From NCBI GenBank assembly GCA_021295855.1, contig JAGWBO010000002.1, positions 1-52,662 on the forward strand: a DNA stretch of 52,662 bases. The letters are read 5' to 3'. A model generated the notes under the pieces. It had not been told where the DNA came from. It searched no databases and saw nothing but the letters and a program-made list of their open reading frames with translations. Shown piece by piece: positions 9,002-18,104 of this stretch (the stretch's first letter is position 1; each line of letters opens with the position of its first letter). The position numbers and the translations under genes were made by a program. Source of the stretch: Pseudomonadales bacterium. GTDB lineage: Bacteria; Pseudomonadota; Gammaproteobacteria; Pseudomonadales; Azotimanducaceae.

Positions 9002-10828
9002 GTGTCAGTGAAAAAACCTAATTTTGCAGACGATTTTTGAGGTTTCGGTGACGGCACGGTGCACTCGGAACCACCTGGTGGCTGACGACGGACGACTAAA
9101 GAAGTCGTGCCGGCTGATGTCGGCATCGTTTTTCGTCGAAATACCCCTGAAATCCGATTGGATTGGAACGCTGGCTGCACGTCGCCCTCGCGGTGGCGCG
9201 ATAAGGGGTGTTGGGAAGGTGTGAGGCTAGGCGGCGAGCCGCAGTCGTTTGCGACGCTTCCGTTCACGTTGCTGCAACAGGATCCCCAGACGATGCAGGT
9301 TCGCGCCCAGGATCGAGAGCGCCACCGTGCGTTCAAAGCCGAGCTGACCGCGATTGCGGATCCGCGCCAAGCCATGACATTCGAGCGCGTGGATCGCCGA
9401 TTCCACCGCCGGATGTTGCCGCCGTGCCGTTTGAAATGCAGCGGTCGTTTCGTGCGCCCGGGTCGTCTTGTCACCCTTGCCCTTGACGGGCAACGTCACC
9501 CGCGCCAGATGGTCGAGCAAGTCGCGCTGATTCGCCGGACTGTGAAAGCCACGGTCGAAACTGCACGACGCCAGCGTCGGATGAGCCGCCTTGGCGGTTT
9601 CTACCACCGGCACGGCCGTGGTCACGTCGCTCCCCGTCCATTGCAACTGCCAGGCCAACACGAACCCGCACGCCTCCTCGAGGATCGTCAACGGTACCCC
9701 CAGTTCCACCGGCCGCCCGGCTTTACCTTTCATGATCCACCGGGTATGGCGTTCGAACACCGAATAGAACTTCTCGGCAGGGGCGATGCGTTCGCCCCGC
9801 AACACCCGCCGGACGATCTGACCACGCAGGACATCGGCATCCACGACCCATTGTTCGATCGCCGTCAGGACCTCGTCCAACTTGCCATCCGCCTGGCGGG
9901 CACGGACTTCCTTCACCGTCTGCGTGACCCGATGGGTCAACTGGGCGCAGAGCCGCAGGTACGCCTTCACATCGTCCGGTCGGGTCGACCACTGCCGTTG
10001 CCGTGACACGCGATTGAACGCCTGCTTCAGGCGGCGTCGCCAATAAGGCGCTTGACGCCAGCCCACGAGCCCGGTACGGTGCGCCACCTTGGTCGCTTCG
10101 CGCACCGCCACACGGGTCGCGTCCCACAGCAGACTAACGTCCGTCGGATGGTGGACGTTGCTTTCGACCACGAACGAATCGACCCGCGCCGCCAACGCGC
10201 TGCCAGGCGGCTTTCCCGCGACTTTCAGACCCTCCCGCGTCACCAGCGCGTTCACCTTGGCCAACACCTCAGGCGTCAGCAGATCCACGTTGTTCTTCAG
10301 CGTCCGAACCGTGTAGCGCGACGCATCTTCCGGCGGGTGCTGCAACATCCGCCGCAACGTGCCGTGCTCGTTCGCCAACTCCTGCAGCCGGTCGTAGTCG
10401 CAGTCCAGGCCTTGCTTGATCACCGCCAGCACCAGCACCTGCCACAGCATCATCCCCGGCCGCCCGTTGGCGTGGTCGCGGTGCGCCGCCACATGCTGTT
10501 CTAGCAGCTCGAACAGCTCCGTCCGCAGACGCTTCTCCACATAGAGATGCTGCAACCCGCGCAGCAGCGCCGGGATGTCATCACGACTCTTCTCGTCAAT
10601 GCGAATGGATTCAATCGGCACGACAAATAGGTCATCGGACGCTTCGCGTTTGCGCATGGGGCTCCTCGGGCACCTTAAAATCGGTGAAGATGGGACGAAA
10701 TACGCGCAGAACGCATGATTTCATGCGAAAATCGCCAATCTTCAAGGGCGAAATGTTAGCACAAAATCGGACAATACACTGATAATATCAGTGCGAAATG
10801 ATCATCTACAGAGTTTTTACACAGACAC
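9002..10828 (-). mobile_element. Insertion sequence, ISNCY-like, 1827 bp, bounded by imperfect TIRs and a 6-bp target-site duplication
   Basis: Left end GTGTCAGTGAAAAAACCT (9002) and reverse complement of right end GTGTCTGTGTAAAAACTCT (ending 10828) match imperfectly; flanks TAGCTA (8996-9001) and TAGCTA (10829-10834) are identical direct repeats; one transposase ORF inside. Confidence 0.88.
9227..10657 (-). CDS. ISNCY family transposase
   Basis: 476 aa; SRDDIPALLRGLQHLYVEKRLRTELFELLE..NGRPGMMLWQVLVLAVIKQGLDCDYDRLQELANEHGTLRRMLQH and VDSFVVESNVHHPTDVSLLWDATR resemble ISNCY transposases; ORF appears intact. Confidence 0.88.
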   Translation of the reverse strand: MRKREASDDLFVVPIESIRIDEKSRDDIPALLRGLQHLYVEKRLRTELFELLEQHVAAHRDHANGRPGMMLWQVLVLAVIKQGLDCDYDRLQELANEHGTLRRMLQHPPEDASRYTVRTLKNNVDLLTPEVLAKVNALVTREGLKVAGKPPGSALAARVDSFVVESNVHHPTDVSLLWDATRVAVREATKVAHRTGLVGWRQAPYWRRRLKQAFNRVSRQRQWSTRPDDVKAYLRLCAQLTHRVTQTVKEVRARQADGKLDEVLTAIEQWVVDADVLRGQIVRRVLRGERIAPAEKFYSVFERHTRWIMKGKAGRPVELGVPLTILEEACGFVLAWQLQWTGSDVTTAVPVVETAKAAHPTLASCSFDRGFHSPANQRDLLDHLARVTLPVKGKGDKTTRAHETTAAFQTARRQHPAVESAIHALECHGLARIRNRGQLGFERTVALSILGANLHRLGILLQQRERKRRKRLRLAA

Positions 10829-11201
10829 TAGCTAATTTGAAAGGACACAAAGTGCCTTGCCACGTCACCGACGTTGTCGAGATGATGATGTTGCAACATT
10901 CGGTCGGTAAACCTGTGATTTGACTTGTTTATCGAAATTAGTTCAGCGGACTACGACTCATTCAAATCGGTGATTGGATCACTAAATTGACAGAATCGAT
11001 GATTCCCAAACAATAACGATGGCGGGTTAGTTATCACTAGCGGATCCCAACGATTTCAATTTAAGGGATTTGACGCGTTACCTTGGTACTTGACGTAATA
11101 ATTGGCTCATCGCCTTCCTATACCGACCGCTAAATCCCACGCTGGACATGCCGATGCGCAGCAACTACTATTAATTCGATGACGCGATGTGAAGTGAGTC
11201 G

Positions 11202-12533
11202 ATGCTCAGCGCCGCCGACAACGTACGACTGACGCAGACCGGTCCAGGCACCCCTATGGGTCGCACGTTCCGCAAGTACTGGATGCCTGCACTACTTTCA
11301 CGCGAATTGCCGAATCCTGACTGTCCACCCGTGCGACTGAAGCTCCTCGGTGAGGACTTTGTTGCATTTCGAGACACACTCGGAAAAGTTGGCATTGTTG
11401 AGCCCCGTTGTCCGCACCGAGGCGCGAACCTTTTCTTCGGCCGGAACGAAGCATGTGGATTGCGCTGCATCTACCATGGCTGGAAATTTGATCGCCATGG
11501 CAACTGCGTAGACATCCCTAATGCGACGCCCGAGGTCGCGGCACGGCTGATGCCGCGAGCCAGCATTGAAGCACTGACGGTCGAGGAATGCGGCGACATC
11601 GTATGGGCGCACTTTGGTGATTCGCCACCGCCACTCCCCGACTTTGAGTACTTGTCGGTGCCACCTGAACAAAGATTCGTTTCAAAGAAGCTTCAGCAGT
11701 GCAACTGGGCTCAAGCGGTAGAAGGTGGACTCGATACCGCTCATTTTTCCTATCTCCATGCCGGAATTTACAAGGGCGAAAAAGCAAGCCTACTCGATGC
11801 AGGTAAACGCCCAACAGCGAAAGGTGAAAATGAACCGCCGAATCAAGCTAGGCTTCGTTGGCTCATCGAAGACGGAGCACCGAGATTTACTGTTCTCGAT
11901 CACGACGCTGGTTTATTACTCTGTGCCGCGCGAACAGCGGACTTTGAACAAACCTACTGGCGTATGACGCAATATCTGCTTCCCAACCATTCACTAACTC
12001 CCGGGAACTTCCCGGAAGATACGAGCCTGATGAATACTTGGGTACCTTACGACGACGAATCATGCTGGATCTTCTGCTATGCGTGGCATCCAGACCGTGA
12101 GATCTCTGATCTTGCACGTGAACGCTATCTCAAAGGGAATGGTCTATTCGCTGAAGTCGATGACAAGTTCATACCCGTACGTCGCCGTGAAAACGATTAC
12201 CTCGTTGATCGCGATATGCAGCAAAGCGTTAATTACACAGGTATCGGCAACATTTCCGAACAAGACCAAGCCGTTGCGGATAGTCAAGGAGTCATTGCTG
12301 ATCGTACGCAGGAATTGTTGGTGCAAACTGATCTAGGAATCACGCGGTTTCGTGCGACGATCCTAAACGCGTGTGAGGCTGTCGAATGTGGAAATCAACC
12401 GAAAGGCGCATCCAATCCCGCCGCATATCGCGTGCGATCAGGCGACTACGTTTCTCAACCTACGGAGAGCCTGGCTGACGTGGTAACTGAACGGTTTGGC
12501 GATCGTTGTGGCCAAAACATAGTCTATCCGTGA
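11202..12533 (+). CDS. Rieske [2Fe-2S] aromatic ring-hydroxylating-type oxygenase alpha subunit (phthalate dioxygenase-like)
   Basis: 443 aa; Rieske CPHRGANLFFGRNEACGLRCIYHGWKFDRHGNCVDIPN and mononuclear-iron region EGGLDTAHFSYLHAG. Confidence 0.93.
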   Translation: MLSAADNVRLTQTGPGTPMGRTFRKYWMPALLSRELPNPDCPPVRLKLLGEDFVAFRDTLGKVGIVEPRCPHRGANLFFGRNEACGLRCIYHGWKFDRHGNCVDIPNATPEVAARLMPRASIEALTVEECGDIVWAHFGDSPPPLPDFEYLSVPPEQRFVSKKLQQCNWAQAVEGGLDTAHFSYLHAGIYKGEKASLLDAGKRPTAKGENEPPNQARLRWLIEDGAPRFTVLDHDAGLLLCAARTADFEQTYWRMTQYLLPNHSLTPGNFPEDTSLMNTWVPYDDESCWIFCYAWHPDREISDLARERYLKGNGLFAEVDDKFIPVRRRENDYLVDRDMQQSVNYTGIGNISEQDQAVADSQGVIADRTQELLVQTDLGITRFRATILNACEAVECGNQPKGASNPAAYRVRSGDYVSQPTESLADVVTERFGDRCGQNIVYP

Positions 12534-13762
12534 GCACCGTGTCCGAGGACTTGCATCTGAGGTCAGCTTGCACATCAGCTAGTACAACAGTGCGCCAGTT
12601 CCAAGCTTCTCTTCTACGCTACGCTACTCTCGCGTTAGCGTGTGTCTGCCTAAACGCATGCGGCGGTGGTGGCGGAGGAAGCGCTAATCCACCGCCTTCG
12701 CCTCAACCCCCGACACAACCTCCTTCGACACCTGTGGCCGGAGGATGCTCCGTCACCGTTACCGATGGCCCCTTCGAATTGGTATGGCCACGAGTCTCCT
12801 GGGAGACAAGGTCGCCAGAATCTCAGGGGCTGTGCCCAGATGAACTTGAAGAGGCGTCGAACTATGCATTCGCAACAGGCAACGCGACTGGGGCAGTCCT
12901 CGTCATCAAAAATGGTTACATCGTCTTTGAGCGATATTCTGAAGATCGAGATCAACAGGATCTCGTGACGAGTTGGTCAGTTGCGAAGAGCATTACAAGC
13001 GCATTGATGGGTATTGCGCTCGAGGAGGAACGCATTTCCGCTCTCGGTCAGAGCGTTGGAACATTCGTTGAAGCTTGGGACGACGGTAAAAAAGCAGACA
13101 TCACTATCGATCACATGATGACCCTTCGCACGGCGTTGACTGAACCTAATGCCGCCGAGTTCTACGACGCGGCAGATCAACTTGCGATGGCTGTTCAGCG
13201 AGAACTCGTCGGTGATCCTGGCGAGCAACACATCGGCTATTCAAATGCTGACGTCATGGTCGCAGGTGAGGTCATTGAACAGTCAACCAGCATGAGTGCT
13301 CAAGAGTATTTCGATCTCCGCATAGGACAAACCATCGGACTCGCAGGCGAGTGGTGGACCGACGAGGGAGGAAATGTGCTGACCTATTGTTGCATGGACA
13401 GTACAGCGAGAGATTTCGCGCGATTTGGCGTGTTGTTCTCGAGAGATGGCGTCTGGATTGAGGAGCAAGTAGTACCCAGTGGCTGGATCGAATACAGCCA
13501 GAGACCAGCCCGCGAAAACGCGAGATATTCGTACTACTGGTGGCCTGTGGAAAGAGGTGGTGTTGGTGCATTCGGCCTACAGGGACAGATGATCGTTATC
13601 TATCCTGAATTTGACTTAGTCGTTCTCCGTTTCACTCGTTACACTAGACGTGGCGACGGACGTGTGGTACGTACTCCGACGAACTATCACGACACCCCGG
13701 CTCCACAGAACTTCGACAACGCCACATTCCTTACTTTGGCTCGAGACGCGGTACCTAACTAA
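12530..13762 (+). CDS. Serine hydrolase, beta-lactamase class C-like, lipoprotein
   Basis: Lipobox LNAC followed by Gly/Pro-rich linker; SxxK motif in TSWSVAKSITSALMG; GYSNADVMVAGEVIE. GTG 12530 makes a GTGA overlap with the Rieske gene stop; the track start is 12506. Confidence 0.87.
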   Translation: MSTVSEDLHLRSACTSASTTVRQFQASLLRYATLALACVCLNACGGGGGGSANPPPSPQPPTQPPSTPVAGGCSVTVTDGPFELVWPRVSWETRSPESQGLCPDELEEASNYAFATGNATGAVLVIKNGYIVFERYSEDRDQQDLVTSWSVAKSITSALMGIALEEERISALGQSVGTFVEAWDDGKKADITIDHMMTLRTALTEPNAAEFYDAADQLAMAVQRELVGDPGEQHIGYSNADVMVAGEVIEQSTSMSAQEYFDLRIGQTIGLAGEWWTDEGGNVLTYCCMDSTARDFARFGVLFSRDGVWIEEQVVPSGWIEYSQRPARENARYSYYWWPVERGGVGAFGLQGQMIVIYPEFDLVVLRFTRYTRRGDGRVVRTPTNYHDTPAPQNFDNATFLTLARDAVPN

Positions 13763-13834
13763 CTAAACAAGCAAACCACGCAGGTTAGTTGTCTCGTGCG
13801 GCGCGGTAATCGAATTGGCTTCTCAACTCAATCG

Positions 13835-14785
13835 TTATGCAAACGGTCGGCCGTATATATCCGATGCTTTCTCATAGCGCACGCTGTTAAGACGGCGAGC
13901 TTGGTCTAAACACGAGAACGCGACTTTCACCTCGTGCGCGAAGTCCATATTAATTGGCTTCGGCGTCGCACTCAATACAAACATCGGAGCTTCGATCGCA
14001 AGATACGCTGCTGAAATGCCTGCGTTCATCAATCCGTCCACGTTTTCCTCGATTGCATCAGCACATATTCCAAGCGCGTGTGTACCTGTCACCATGTGTA
14101 ACGGGAAGAAGCCCTGCGTGTGATTGAAGAGCGCTAAGACGTCTTCGGCTACTTGTCGTTCATTTTCCGCGAGCACGTGGGTATGAACGGCAAACGTATT
14201 CGCTTTAAGTACCTCGTCGTAGCGATCGTCAAATCGACTGGTCTCAATGTCGATAGATGGAGGCCACGCAAAGCGATCTGATTGCGTCGCACCTTTCCCA
14301 ATCCTCGCTAAGTCTTCATCCGGACCTGCACTTGCAAGGTAGGCTAATCCCGCAGCGACTTCAGACTCTACACTGAACCTAATGCCGTAGGCCAATCGGA
14401 TGGTACCGTGGAATGCATGTCGAACCCATCCACTCATGATCTTTGGCAAATGACTTGCTAGTGTGTCATCAACGCCTGAATTTGCTATTTCATCATCGAA
14501 GTAGCGAACCAACGCTCGATACGCCCTTCGCTCGCCAAAACCGTCTTCAACTCGTGCAAGTTTCGGCGTTTCGAATTCGTCGACCACATCCAAACGACGA
14601 ATATAGCGTCGGTGTCGCAATTCGATCGTCTCTCGATCCGCGCCTAATCCGTGCATGGCCAGCAACATCATTGGCAGGTGATCGGTCAGATGCCCGTTGT
14701 AGTCTGGTTCGTAAGCATCCCGATGATGAAGCAAGAGATCATTAAGCCAGAGCGGGCAACTCAAAGATTCAGTCCCGTATGTCAT
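13835..14785 (-). CDS. Questin oxidase-like family protein (DUF4243)
   Basis: 316 aa; LLHHRDAYEPDYNGHLTDHLPMMLLAMHGLGAD, GWVRHAFHGTIRLAYGI and HMVTGTHAL resemble questin oxidase/AflY-like proteins. Confidence 0.75.
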   Translation of the reverse strand: MTYGTESLSCPLWLNDLLLHHRDAYEPDYNGHLTDHLPMMLLAMHGLGADRETIELRHRRYIRRLDVVDEFETPKLARVEDGFGERRAYRALVRYFDDEIANSGVDDTLASHLPKIMSGWVRHAFHGTIRLAYGIRFSVESEVAAGLAYLASAGPDEDLARIGKGATQSDRFAWPPSIDIETSRFDDRYDEVLKANTFAVHTHVLAENERQVAEDVLALFNHTQGFFPLHMVTGTHALGICADAIEENVDGLMNAGISAAYLAIEAPMFVLSATPKPINMDFAHEVKVAFSCLDQARRLNSVRYEKASDIYGRPFA

Positions 14786-14846
14786 TCCAACTCAGCCTAC
14801 GGATATTTGACGTTCACGATAAAGGAAACGTACCGGAACGAGAAGT

Positions 14847-16475
14847 CTAAGAATCTCCTTCTCGTACCGAGACGATTTGGTTTGCGTCCAAAGAATCGAA
14901 GCGCTGCGTCGCCCCACCGAGCCATCGCACGACTACGTTTTGCACTGAGTCTGCATCCCCAAGTCCATAATGAAGACGTGGGTCTCTCGAAGATAGGTAA
15001 CTACTTGCGCGTTGTACCACTCGAGTAACAGTTCGCACGCCTATCTCCAACGAAACGGAAGCTCCGATCGCTGGCTTACCAGCGCTATCGCGCACGTCAA
15101 ACATCAACCAACGACCTGTCGAATGGGACTGGTTGACCAAGAGCTTGGCTGGCTGGTCTCTATCCACTAGAACGATCTCGAGTCGTCCGTCATCGTCAAC
15201 ATCTCCAACCGCAGCTCCGCGGCTCGTATTAATCGCATCCGAATGTTCGATCAATTCGAATCTACCTTCTGGCGTCCCTCGATAGAGCGAATTTGGTTCC
15301 GCAAATTTATCGCCTCTATGTGGTTTCGACAGTCTTGTAACGGCGCCGTTAGCTTCGAATACATCTAACCAGCCATCGTTGTCTAAATCGTCCACTATCA
15401 AGCCGAAGCGTGTATAGCGCTGCGTGTGGATGCTCAAGCCAACCTGAGCCGTGATATCGCGGAAATAGTCACCTTCGTTTCGAAAGACGTAATCCGGCTC
15501 AGTGGTGATATGTACGATCATAACGTCTTGATCTTGGTCATCATCGAGATCCGTTGCGACTACACCCATCCCAGCTCGCGCAACTCCATGTTGATCAACC
15601 GCGCAGTTCCATACCGCTGCTTCGTCTACAAACCGAAAATCTCCTTGATTTAGCCACAAATTGTTTGGTGATGTGTCGTTGGCAACTAATACGTCCAATA
15701 ATCCGTCATCATTGAAATCAGCGGTGACAATTCCTAAGCCATTACCCTTAGAGCCTAATACACCCGCTGACCTCGTCATGTCTACAAAACGGCCATCCCC
15801 GTCATTGCGGAAAACACGGTCCTGCGCCGGTGCGTTGTAGTGAGAAGGCGAACAGTAATCGCGACTACCGAGCATCATTTGATAGCACTCCGGCTCCATC
15901 GCTTCGCTCCACTCAATGTAGTTCACAACCCAAAGATCAAGATCACCATCTCGATCGAAGTCTGCAAAAGCGGTAGCTGTTGACCAATCTTCAAGTCGGA
16001 ACCCAGCACTATCCGTGATGTCTCTAAATTGGTTTTCTCCTTCGTTTAACAGTAGGACGTTACTACCCAGTTGTGTGACGAATAAATCTGGCAACGTGTC
16101 GTTATTGATATCCCCAACCGCAACTCCCATGCTATAGCCAAGATTCCTTGATGCATCACCCGCTTCAAGCAAATCGAACTGACCGGAACCGTTGTTTACG
16201 TAAAGCTTGTTCGCGTGATCTTCCGACTGTTCGTCGAGTGATCCACTCTGTAAGAAATAAAGATCCAGGTCGCCATCCTGCTCCACATCAAACAGCGCCA
16301 CACCGCCACCCATGATTTCTGGTAATCGATGATTAGCCGTTCCACCGGAGAGGTAGGTGTAGCTAAGACCGCGCTGCCCGCTTTCGTCCGCCAATTCAAT
16401 CTGAGACGTGCCGCTATCGAATTCAGCACATGCGGCGATAAGAACCGTTGATACAACGATTGACAGGAATTTCAC
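14847..16475 (-). CDS. CRTAC1 family protein (FG-GAP/VCBS repeats plus C-terminal ASPIC/UnbV domain), lipoprotein, type A
   Basis: 542 aa; lipobox LIAAC; seven DxDxDGxxD-like motifs (DVEQDGDLD, DINNDTLPD, DFDRDGDLD, DFNDDGLLD, DLDDDQDQD, DLDNDGWLD, DVDDDGRLE); C-terminal SSYLSSRDPRLHYGLGDAD. Confidence 0.92.
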   Translation of the reverse strand: MKFLSIVVSTVLIAACAEFDSGTSQIELADESGQRGLSYTYLSGGTANHRLPEIMGGGVALFDVEQDGDLDLYFLQSGSLDEQSEDHANKLYVNNGSGQFDLLEAGDASRNLGYSMGVAVGDINNDTLPDLFVTQLGSNVLLLNEGENQFRDITDSAGFRLEDWSTATAFADFDRDGDLDLWVVNYIEWSEAMEPECYQMMLGSRDYCSPSHYNAPAQDRVFRNDGDGRFVDMTRSAGVLGSKGNGLGIVTADFNDDGLLDVLVANDTSPNNLWLNQGDFRFVDEAAVWNCAVDQHGVARAGMGVVATDLDDDQDQDVMIVHITTEPDYVFRNEGDYFRDITAQVGLSIHTQRYTRFGLIVDDLDNDGWLDVFEANGAVTRLSKPHRGDKFAEPNSLYRGTPEGRFELIEHSDAINTSRGAAVGDVDDDGRLEIVLVDRDQPAKLLVNQSHSTGRWLMFDVRDSAGKPAIGASVSLEIGVRTVTRVVQRASSYLSSRDPRLHYGLGDADSVQNVVVRWLGGATQRFDSLDANQIVSVREGDS

Positions 16476-17953
16476 TGACTTACGGTTTCTATTTGCATGC
16501 GTTTGATTCGTATTCGTTGCTCCTCAACCGACGCTAGCATCGCCGCGCTGGCACCGTGTAATTTCGCACTATCTAGGGCTTTAAGCGCTTCGTCTTCGTT
16601 TTGCAAAATCGTTTCCGCTCGAGCTAAATTAATGTAAGCCGGTACGTGTTCCGGATCGATAGACGTAGCCACTCGGTATAGGTTCGCCGCCTCCGGCCAT
16701 CTATCCATAAATCCCAAGCAGATACCCAGATACGTGTAAAGGTCCGGATCGTCATCCTTAAGACCAATCGCTTGATCGAGAAGATTGCTCGCCTCGAGCC
16801 AGCGTTTCTCCTCCATCAATAACTGCGCTTTCTGCGAATATGCCCAATGCAGCTTCGGATCAATCTCGATCGCTTTATCTAGTTGCCGAATCGCACCTAG
16901 GCGATCTCCTTGAGCTCGCAACAAACTCGCTGCTCCGGTACGCAGAACATAAAAGTCAGGATGGAGTTGTATGCCTTCCTCTAATATCTTGAGCGCTTGG
17001 TTTGCTTCACCGCGCAATTCGTAGACACTACTAAGAAGGTGGAGGACATGTTTGTTAGTTGGATACTCGTCACGTAACTCTGAGAGCAGTAGAAGAGCTG
17101 GTCCGAATGCCCTCGAACGAATGAGTCGGACTGCTTGTGAAAGCTTAACGATCAGGTGGTCGACGGCGTGTTCGTTCTTTCTCTCCGCGACCGGATCTGC
17201 CCATCGAATCGGCGCTGCATTCGGCAACCCGCTGAGTAACTTCGAACCTAGCTCTCTGTCTCCCGACCGAATTAGTGCACTCGCGCGCAATCGCTGTACA
17301 TTTACGTGTTGTTCTAGTTCTCCCGTTCGCGCAATCGCTGCGAGCGCGGCTATGGGGTCGTTCAATCCCATGTGCGCGTGCGCTTGCCCCAATTGCGTGT
17401 ACGGATCATCCGAGATTTCTGCCGCATGCTCAAAACACGCAAGTGCTTCGTCGAATCGACTACTATCTAGCAAGAATTTCCCTTTTTGGAGCCATGCAGG
17501 TGCGTATTCAGGGTCTCTCTCAATCGCAGCTGAGACCTTTTCAATGGCTTGTTCAAGATCGAATCTTGCCGCTAGCAATATTGAGTGGTAATACGGCCAA
17601 CTAAACTCGTCCGGTTGAAGTGTGGTAGCCAATTCATAGGCAAGAAGCGCTTCTTCGGAGAAGCCATGCAGCTCATAAATAACGCCTAGATTGCCAATGG
17701 CAGTCGGATCCGTTGGATCGGTACGAACGCGCGCCTGATATTCGGTGACTTTCTGTTGTACTTTCTCGTCTGCTTCAACGGTTTCCACGTTCGCTAAAGC
17801 TAACGCGCGTGACTCAACACTTTCAGCACAACTGATGAGTAATAGCGCTGCAAGTAATGCGCTAACACCAATCCCTACTGGGGAAAGTACCGTTGCGATT
17901 GCGCCGCGAAGCGCCTCGCACTGCCAGATATTCTGGAGAAACTGCAGGTTCAT
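16472..17953 (-). CDS. TPR-repeat lipoprotein paired with the CRTAC1 gene
   Basis: 493 aa; lipobox LLISC; multiple TPRs; 4-bp overlap with the CRTAC1 start; central IRWADPVAER. Confidence 0.9.
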   Translation of the reverse strand: MNLQFLQNIWQCEALRGAIATVLSPVGIGVSALLAALLLISCAESVESRALALANVETVEADEKVQQKVTEYQARVRTDPTDPTAIGNLGVIYELHGFSEEALLAYELATTLQPDEFSWPYYHSILLAARFDLEQAIEKVSAAIERDPEYAPAWLQKGKFLLDSSRFDEALACFEHAAEISDDPYTQLGQAHAHMGLNDPIAALAAIARTGELEQHVNVQRLRASALIRSGDRELGSKLLSGLPNAAPIRWADPVAERKNEHAVDHLIVKLSQAVRLIRSRAFGPALLLLSELRDEYPTNKHVLHLLSSVYELRGEANQALKILEEGIQLHPDFYVLRTGAASLLRAQGDRLGAIRQLDKAIEIDPKLHWAYSQKAQLLMEEKRWLEASNLLDQAIGLKDDDPDLYTYLGICLGFMDRWPEAANLYRVATSIDPEHVPAYINLARAETILQNEDEALKALDSAKLHGASAAMLASVEEQRIRIKRMQIETVSQ

Positions 17954-18104
17954 GAGCTGCGTTATTACACTCTAAAGGTCAACTGTGCGCTCATACTCGA
18001 TTGCACGGGTACCTCGCCATAGCAACGACAAACATCAGCGCGATTCCTTTGCACTGCTCATTCGGGGCAAGAAACACCCGTTGCAAGAAACACCGCGATG
18101 ATGT

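Noticed and set aside
9107-10006. 299-aa plus-strand ORF (and 10052-10504)
   Set aside because: Antisense to the ISNCY-like transposase; Arg/Pro/His-rich composition typical of a shadow ORF in GC-rich DNA.
10935-10985. Possible tRNA remnant (TAGTTCAGCGG ... ATTCAAATC)
   Set aside because: Short D-loop- and T-loop-like strings without a cloverleaf or acceptor stem; probably chance.
17052-17591. 179-aa plus-strand ORF
   Set aside because: Antisense to a TPR gene; Ser/Ala/Cys-rich shadow ORF.
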